Assembly (NCBI GenBank): GCA_030613745.1
Contig: JAUWLK010000062.1
Location: 1-11,368 of the forward strand
Length of the DNA stretch: 11,368 bases
Source of the DNA: Flavobacteriaceae bacterium
GTDB taxonomy: Bacteria > Bacteroidota > Bacteroidia > Flavobacteriales > Flavobacteriaceae
Direction: 5' to 3'
Shown one piece after another: positions 6,448 to 11,368 of the stretch. Made by a program: the position numbers and the translations under genes. Every line of letters begins with the position of its first letter. The stretch's first letter is position 1. The notes beneath the pieces were generated by a model. That model saw nothing but the letters and a program-made list of their open reading frames with translations, had not been told where the DNA came from and did no database searches.

Positions 6448-8016
6448 ATGACAGCAACAGTAGCAACAGCGATAACAATAGCAATAGTAGCTTTGATTTT
6501 AGGCTATATCATAGCCAAAGTCTTAGAAAAAAATAAAGCATCATCAACCTTAAAAAATGTTAGCAAACAAGCTTCAACTATCTTAAAAGAAGCTAAAATT
6601 GATGCAGAAGGTATTAAAAAAGATAAAATATTTCAGGCCAAAGAAAAATTTATTGAATTAAAATCTGAACATGAAAAAGTTATTTTTTCACGAGAAAAAA
6701 AGATCAATGAATCAGAAAAAAGAGTACGTGATAAAGAATCACGTGTTTCACAAGAATTAGATAAGAATAAAAAACTTAATAAATCTATAGAAGATAAAGA
6801 AAAAGATTTCAATTATCGTTTAGAATACATAGATAAGAAAAAGATTGAAGTTGAAAAATTACATAAAAATCAAGTACTTCAATTAGAAACCATCTCTGGA
6901 CTTTCAGCTATTGATGCAAAAAAAGAATTGGTTGAAACTTTAAAAGAAGAGGCTAAATCTGATGCAATGTCATACATACAAAGCACATTGGAAGAAGCAA
7001 AATTAACCGCTCAGCAAGAGGCTAAAAAGATAGTTTTAAACACTATTCAACGAATAGGAGTAGAGCAAACAATTGACAATTGTATTTCGGTCTTCAATTT
7101 AGAAAATGATGATGTTAAAGGAAGAATTATTGGTAGAGAAGGTAGAAACATTCGTGCAATAGAATCTACTACCGGTGTTGAAATTATTGTAGATGACACA
7201 CCAGAAGCTATCATTTTATCGTGTTTTGATCCGGTACGTCGTGAAATTGCACGATTATCATTACATAAATTGGTTACTGATGGTAGAATTCACCCTGCAC
7301 GTATAGAAGAAGTAGTTGCTAAAACAACCAAGGAAATAAATCAAGAAATAATTGAAGTAGGAAAACGAACGGTTATAGATTTGGGTATACATGGTTTACA
7401 TCCTGAATTGATAAAAACGGTTGGTAGAATGAAATATAGATCTTCATATGGTCAGAATTTATTGCAGCACTCTCGTGAAGTTGCAAATTTGTGTTCTTTA
7501 ATGGCAGCAGAATTAGGATTGAATCCTAAAATTGCTAAACGAGCTGGATTATTACATGATATTGGAAAAGTTCCAGATACAGATGCCGAACTACCTCACG
7601 CTATTTTAGGAATGCAATGGGCAGAAAAATATGGAGAAAAACCAGATGTGTGTAATGCAATTGGTGCCCACCATGATGAAATAGAAATGAAATCATTATA
7701 TGCTCCAATAATTCAAGTATGTGATGCCATTTCAGGTGCTCGTCCTGGAGCCAGAAGACAGGTGATAGATTCTTATATCCAACGCTTAAAAGAATTAGAA
7801 GATGTAGCATTTGGGTTTAGTGGTGTACAAAAAGCTTATGCAATTCAAGCAGGTAGAGAATTAAGAGTTATTGTTGAAAGTGAAAAAGTTGATGATGCAA
7901 AAGCAGCAGAATTATCTTTTAGTATTACTCAAAAAATACAAAACGATATGACTTATCCTGGTCAAGTAAGGGTTACTGTTATAAGAGAAACTAGAGTAGT
8001 AAATATAGCTAAATAA
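6448..8016 (+). CDS. rny: ribonuclease Y
   Basis: A 522-residue membrane-anchored endoribonuclease that starts mRNA decay; this is the usual length. Domain order is canonical: an N-terminal transmembrane helix (about residues 5-25), a long charged coiled coil (about 30-195), a KH RNA-binding domain with GRIIGREGRN at 225-234, and an HD domain with the catalytic His-Asp pair at 370-371 (LLHDIGKVPD) plus upstream His341 in QHSREV. The C-terminal segment ending IRETRVVNIAK is also typical. The ATG lies only about 17 nt after the end of the 6S RNA closing stem, so its ribosome entry region abuts that stem. It may be expressed by read-through from zapA/6S or from an unseen promoter inside the RNA gene. 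It ends at a strong terminator. Confidence 0.97.
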   Translation: MTATVATAITIAIVALILGYIIAKVLEKNKASSTLKNVSKQASTILKEAKIDAEGIKKDKIFQAKEKFIELKSEHEKVIFSREKKINESEKRVRDKESRVSQELDKNKKLNKSIEDKEKDFNYRLEYIDKKKIEVEKLHKNQVLQLETISGLSAIDAKKELVETLKEEAKSDAMSYIQSTLEEAKLTAQQEAKKIVLNTIQRIGVEQTIDNCISVFNLENDDVKGRIIGREGRNIRAIESTTGVEIIVDDTPEAIILSCFDPVRREIARLSLHKLVTDGRIHPARIEEVVAKTTKEINQEIIEVGKRTVIDLGIHGLHPELIKTVGRMKYRSSYGQNLLQHSREVANLCSLMAAELGLNPKIAKRAGLLHDIGKVPDTDAELPHAILGMQWAEKYGEKPDVCNAIGAHHDEIEMKSLYAPIIQVCDAISGARPGARRQVIDSYIQRLKELEDVAFGFSGVQKAYAIQAGRELRVIVESEKVDDAKAAELSFSITQKIQNDMTYPGQVRVTVIRETRVVNIAK

Positions 8017-8042
8017 ACTTATATATATATATTAAATAAAAC

Positions 8043-8070
8043 GCACGGAATCATTTTCCGTGCTTTTTTT
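8043..8070. terminator. bidirectional rho-independent terminator between rny and the M20 peptidase gene
   Basis: GCACGGAA (8043-8050) pairs with TTCCGTGC (8056-8063) around a 5-nt loop and is followed by seven T residues (8064-8070). On the opposite strand the same hairpin is followed by GTTTTATTT, so it can also end the convergent M20 peptidase transcript, whose stop codon at 8069-8071 overlaps the T tract. Confidence 0.88.
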
Positions 8071-9475
8071 ACTTATCATTTTCTATCTTGATTAAAAAAT
8101 CAAAATAAACTTCAGCTCCATCGTAAATTGATGAAATTGAAATAGACTCATTTTTATTATGAATTCCTTCAACTTGGTCTCGGCTAAGGTAAACTGGTAT
8201 ACTTGCATAAGCAGGTATTCCTTTTGCTCTAAAAGCACCTAAATCATTTATGTTTGGAAGCATAATAGGCATCACTTTTGAAGTTGGATATTTTTCTTCT
8301 ATCGCTTTAGATAAATTCTTATAATAAATATTATTTGTTATTGAAGGTTTAGTCTTCGGCATATTTTCAACAACAGTTATTTTGATAGAATCATTTTTTA
8401 ATCTTTTTTTGATTTCATTTAAAAAATCAAGTTCATTAGTTAAGGGTAATAATCTACAATCTAAATAAGCGCCAATTTTTGTAGGTATTTTATTATAAGA
8501 ATGATTATCAGTATAAATATTTGTCAGCGTAATTGTATTTGAAAATAATGCAAAAAGTTCAGGTTGTTTTCTTAATTGAGGAACAAGTATTGGCTTAAAC
8601 AATTTTGGGTTTTTTAAAATCATTTTTTCAAATCCTTTTTTATGTGTGCCTAATGTTTTTAAAAAACTAGTATTCAATTCGTTGAAAATTGTTTTATTTT
8701 TTTTCTTTACCAATTTATTTAATGCAGTAACCATTTCTTTATTGGCATATTCTAAAGGTGTAATTGAACCATGCCCACTTGTGTTTATAGACAGCTCTAA
8801 GTTTAACCAAAAAGCTCGTTTATGGGCTAAAGAAATTCCGAAAATAGGATGTTTAAATTCTCCTTCAATTAAAGATGTTAATTCTGACGGACCTTCACCA
8901 ATTACAACTACAGGATTTAATTGATCTAAATAATTATCAATTACATATTTAACACCTCCATCACATTGTGATTCTTCACAAGAAACCGATAAAAATGTTA
9001 TATTATGTTTGCTGTTTTTTGAATTTGGGGAATTTAAATATTTTACAATACTGAAAAGCTGCATTATTGCAGCTCCTTTATTGTCTATTGCTCCTCTACC
9101 ATAAACTTCACCATTTATAATTTTTCCTGAATATGCTTCAAATTTTGAGTCATTATTTTCATGTACTACATCAATATGATTTAGGAAAATTATATTTGGT
9201 TTATTAGCAGATAAAGGAAATATTGATGCAGCAAAGTTATACATACCATTTTTATTTCCAAATTCAGTTATGATAAGTCCATTTTCACGGCAAACAGATT
9301 TGATATAATCACCTGCTACTTTTTCATTACCACTTACTGATGGTACTTGTATGTATTTTTGCAAAACATTTTCTAATGAAATATTTTCACCATTTACTTT
9401 TAAATAATTAATTTCAGCATACTGGCAATAAATAATTCCATGTAAAAATATTATCAGAAAAGTGATTTTTTTCAT
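8069..9475 (-). CDS. secreted M20-family zinc peptidase
   Basis: A 468-residue exported metallopeptidase of the M20/ArgE-DapE-carboxypeptidase G2 type, which hydrolyses peptides or N-acyl amino acids with two zinc ions. I chose the start at 9475 (MKKITFLIIFLHGIIYCQ) because it gives a proper signal peptide; an in-frame ATG 8 codons earlier would put a poor extension in front of it. Visible active-site residues, numbered from that Met: LNHID with His100 and Asp102, GAIDNKG with bridging Asp131, CEES with general base Glu167 and ligand Glu168, GEG with Glu194, and the final His439 in EGIHN. The mid-protein lid/dimerisation domain is present (SGHGS). All metal ligands are conserved, so it should be active. 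Substrate is unknown; peptide scavenging in the periplasm is the plain guess. It converges on rny and diverges from the DUF4126 gene. No convincing promoter is visible. Confidence 0.93.
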   Translation of the reverse strand: MKKITFLIIFLHGIIYCQYAEINYLKVNGENISLENVLQKYIQVPSVSGNEKVAGDYIKSVCRENGLIITEFGNKNGMYNFAASIFPLSANKPNIIFLNHIDVVHENNDSKFEAYSGKIINGEVYGRGAIDNKGAAIMQLFSIVKYLNSPNSKNSKHNITFLSVSCEESQCDGGVKYVIDNYLDQLNPVVVIGEGPSELTSLIEGEFKHPIFGISLAHKRAFWLNLELSINTSGHGSITPLEYANKEMVTALNKLVKKKNKTIFNELNTSFLKTLGTHKKGFEKMILKNPKLFKPILVPQLRKQPELFALFSNTITLTNIYTDNHSYNKIPTKIGAYLDCRLLPLTNELDFLNEIKKRLKNDSIKITVVENMPKTKPSITNNIYYKNLSKAIEEKYPTSKVMPIMLPNINDLGAFRAKGIPAYASIPVYLSRDQVEGIHNKNESISISSIYDGAEVYFDFLIKIENDK

Positions 9476-9570
9476 TGAAAAAAAATAAATTTTAAGCAAT
9501 ATATAAAATTATAACATTTTATTTTATTGTCAAACTAAAAATTAATAGAATCTACTTATGAAATAATTAC

Positions 9571-9578
9571 TAATTTAG
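9571..9578 (+). promoter_or_regulatory. possible -7 box of the DUF4126 gene
   Basis: TAATTTAG, one mismatch from TAnnTTTG, lies 13 nt before the ATG at 9592. No TTG is found at the expected -33 distance; the nearest is at 9527-9529, about 40 nt upstream. Support is only the box itself and its recurrence ahead of other genes in the window. Confidence 0.28.
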
Positions 9579-9591
9579 CTCAAAACATTTT

Positions 9592-10173
9592 ATGGACATT
9601 GAAGGTTTTTTGAGTATTTTATTGGGAATAGCTTTAGCATCTGCAGTCGGATTTAGAATTTTTGTTCCTTTTTTTATGTTAAGCATTGCTTCACATTTTC
9701 AATTAATTGATTTAAACGAAAATTGGCTTTGGGTAGGTAATACTACAGCCATGATTACTTTAGGTGTTGCAACAATTGCTGAAATTTTAGCCTATTTAAT
9801 ACCATGGATAGATAATATATTAGACACTATTGCTATTCCTTTAGCAGCAATAGCAGGAACCGCTATTATGCTTTCTACTGTAGCAAATTTTGATCCATTT
9901 ATAATCTGGATTTTGGCAATAGTTGCCGGTGGAGGAACGGCAACTGCCATTAAAAGTTCAACATCAACTACCAGGTTAGCTTCAACTGCAACTACTGCAG
10001 GATTGGCAAATCCTATAATTTCAACTGTAGAATCAGGTATTTCAATTGTACTTTCTATATTGGCTATATTTTTACCGGTTTTGGCAGTAATTTTAGTAAT
10101 TTTTATTTTCTGGATGATTTATAAAGTGTTTAAAAAAGTCGTTCCCAAAAATAAAATTGAAAATCAAACCTAG
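9592..10173 (+). CDS. DUF4126 family integral membrane protein
   Basis: A 193-residue, very hydrophobic protein of unknown function matching the DUF4126 pattern as I know it. It has an N-terminal membrane segment with GLy/Ala-rich helix and RIFVPF (about residues 6-34), a second segment with conserved Glu64 (TIAEILAYLIPWID), hydrophobic stretches at about 78-98 and 102-118, a small-residue region GGGTATAIKSSTSTTR at 113-128, an NP pair at 140-141 with Glu147 following, and a last long hydrophobic stretch at about 148-178 before a basic tail. Charged residues conserved inside membrane segments suggest a channel or transporter, but no substrate is known. It is divergent from the M20 peptidase gene and lies 73 bp before hisS on the same strand with no terminator between, so hisS may be partly read through from it. 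Confidence 0.85.
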   Translation: MDIEGFLSILLGIALASAVGFRIFVPFFMLSIASHFQLIDLNENWLWVGNTTAMITLGVATIAEILAYLIPWIDNILDTIAIPLAAIAGTAIMLSTVANFDPFIIWILAIVAGGGTATAIKSSTSTTRLASTATTAGLANPIISTVESGISIVLSILAIFLPVLAVILVIFIFWMIYKVFKKVVPKNKIENQT

Positions 10174-10246
10174 TTTATTCCCATTAAATTTATATTTTTC
10201 AGATATTTGCATTTTTAAATTTATTATTGAATAACCCAAGCTATTA

Positions 10247-11368
10247 ATGAAACCAAGTATTCCAAAAGGAACAAGAGATTTTTCTCCAATTGAAATTGCT
10301 CGTCGTAATTATATATTCAGTACCATAAAGCAAGTTTTTGAACTTTACGGATTTCAACCTATTGAAACTCCAGCTTTTGAAAACTCAAGCACTTTAATGG
10401 GCAAATATGGCGAAGAAGGAGATAGACTTATTTTTAAAATTTTAAATTCAGGGGATTACCTAAAGAAAGTAGATGAAACTTTGCTTAATGAAAAGAATTC
10501 TCTCAGAATAACTTCATTTATCTCTGAAAAAGCACTCCGCTATGACCTAACAGTACCTTTTGCTCGATATGTGGTACAACATCAAAATGAAATTACATTT
10601 CCGTTTAAACGATATCAAATGCAACCGGTTTGGAGAGCTGATCGACCACAAAAAGGCAGATTTAGAGAGTTTTATCAATGTGATGCAGATGTTGTTGGTA
10701 GCAAAAGTTTATGGCAAGAAGTTGAATTTGTGCAATTGTATGATGATGTGTTTACAAAACTCGGTTTAACCGATAGCATTATCAAAATTAATAATCGTAA
10801 AATTTTATCTGGTTTTTCCGAAATTATTGGAGCAAAAGATAAATTAATTGATTTTACCGTTGCTCTAGACAAATTAGATAAAATTGGAACAGAAGGGGTT
10901 ATAAAAGAAATGTTGTCAAAAGATATTTCTGAAGAAGCTATTGAAAAAGTTAAACCTCTGTTTAATTTTAATGGTTCAAACCAAGAAAAATTACAACAGT
11001 TAGTAATTATGCTTTCCAATTCTGAAGAAGGCTTGAAAGGAGTAGAGGAGTTGCGATTTGTTATTGAAAGCATTGAAGAATTAGGATTGAAAAGCGCAAT
11101 TTTAGAATTGGATGTAACTTTAGCCAGAGGATTAAATTATTATACTGGTGCTATTTTTGAAGTACAAACCAACAACGTAAAGATGGGATCTATTGGTGGT
11201 GGTGGAAGGTATGATGATTTAACGGGAGTATTTGGGTTAAAAGACATTAGCGGTATAGGAATTTCATTTGGTTTAGATAGAATTTACCTGGTGTTAGAAG
11301 AGCTTAATTTGTTTGGTGATGCGGAATTACCTAAACCCCAAGTTCTCTTTTTGAATTTTAATGAAAAT
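10247..11368 (+). CDS. hisS: histidyl-tRNA synthetase, C-terminus beyond the window
   Basis: Class II aminoacyl-tRNA synthetase that charges tRNA-His with histidine. The frame opens at ATG 10247 (MKPSIPKGTRDFSP) and stays open for 374 codons to the window edge; I expect roughly 80 further residues, mainly the anticodon-binding domain. Class II motif 1 is around residues 39-45 (IETPAFE). Motif 2 is at about 126-146, with WRADRPQKGRFREFYQCD and Arg130/Arg140. The histidine-specific signatures are LARGLNYYTG (292-301) and GGGGRYD (317-323). Motif 3 is GIGISFGLDR with Arg345. A segment at about 68-86 (GDYLKKVDETLLNEKNS) between motifs 1 and 2 is an insertion I associate with Bacteroidota HisS. 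It is intact as far as visible. No clear promoter; a GATATTTGC at 10202-10210 resembles a -7 box but lacks a -33 element. Confidence 0.97.
   Translation, partial: MKPSIPKGTRDFSPIEIARRNYIFSTIKQVFELYGFQPIETPAFENSSTLMGKYGEEGDRLIFKILNSGDYLKKVDETLLNEKNSLRITSFISEKALRYDLTVPFARYVVQHQNEITFPFKRYQMQPVWRADRPQKGRFREFYQCDADVVGSKSLWQEVEFVQLYDDVFTKLGLTDSIIKINNRKILSGFSEIIGAKDKLIDFTVALDKLDKIGTEGVIKEMLSKDISEEAIEKVKPLFNFNGSNQEKLQQLVIMLSNSEEGLKGVEELRFVIESIEELGLKSAILELDVTLARGLNYYTGAIFEVQTNNVKMGSIGGGGRYDDLTGVFGLKDISGIGISFGLDRIYLVLEELNLFGDAELPKPQVLFLNFNEN

Noticed and set aside
7601..7810. Open frame of 69 codons on the minus strand inside rny
   Set aside because: Antisense to the conserved HD domain of RNase Y; its sequence is histidine- and leucine-rich in the way expected from reading that domain backwards.
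8646..8924. Open frame of 92 codons on the plus strand inside the M20 peptidase gene
   Set aside because: Antisense to the conserved peptidase, no family resemblance, no promoter.
9476..9499. Upstream in-frame ATG at 9499 as start of the M20 peptidase
   Set aside because: It would add MLKIYFFS before a proper MKK signal peptide; the Met at 9475 is the better start.
9505..9532. TTGAC-like and TATAAT elements on the minus strand ahead of the M20 peptidase gene
   Set aside because: They resemble an E. coli sigma-70 promoter but the spacer is only about 14 nt, and Bacteroidota use a different consensus; chance matches are expected in AT-rich DNA.
10560..11073. Two overlapping open frames (10560-10769 plus, 10675-11073 minus) within hisS
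   Set aside because: Both overlap hisS, whose frame contains all class II motifs; neither shows a domain.

Overview
The window is AT-rich chromosomal DNA, most likely from a marine-type Flavobacteriaceae member (Bacteroidota). The support is: a TonB-dependent receptor with a carboxypeptidase-regulatory-like N-terminal domain; Bacteroidota-style TAnnTTTG promoter boxes with no clear Shine-Dalgarno sequences; the ZapA / 6S RNA / RNase Y gene order; and a histidyl-tRNA synthetase with an insertion I associate with this phylum. I see no insertion sequence, prophage, CRISPR array, tRNA or rRNA, and no gap between genes longer than about 220 bases.

Left half, minus strand (5475 down to 1). The genes read M23 (LytM-type) peptidase, TonB-dependent receptor (13 bp gap), ECF sigma factor (93 bp gap, GTG start), then a membrane protein with three tandem GFxxPxxYFxxI repeats that is probably the anti-sigma factor (33 bp gap). 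Three bases further on, the first 13 codons of another gene begin; they encode a signal-peptide-like sequence cut by the window edge. The first two genes look like a surface/envelope pair. The last three look like an envelope-stress sigma cassette that may be co-transcribed with them or have its own promoter.

Centre, plus strand (5580 to 8016). A good promoter precedes a small coiled-coil protein (ZapB-like candidate) and zapA, which suggests a FtsZ-ring accessory pair. Between zapA and the RNase Y gene (rny) lies a structured RNA of about 185 nt with an 8-bp closing helix, a second 7-bp helix and a small hairpin in the bubble. I identify it as 6S RNA (ssrS), as found next to zapA in many bacteria. 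A strong hairpin at 8043-8063 terminates rny and, because it is symmetric, also serves the convergent M20 peptidase gene.

Right part. A secreted M20 metallopeptidase (minus) is divergent from a DUF4126 integral membrane protein (plus). After 73 bp comes hisS (plus), which is in frame and intact to the window edge, with 374 codons present.

Most of this is ordinary conserved flavobacterial core sequence. The parts most worth a second look are the repeat-containing putative anti-sigma protein with its three-gene cassette, the coiled-coil partner of ZapA, and the 6S RNA that ends about 17 nt before the rny start codon.
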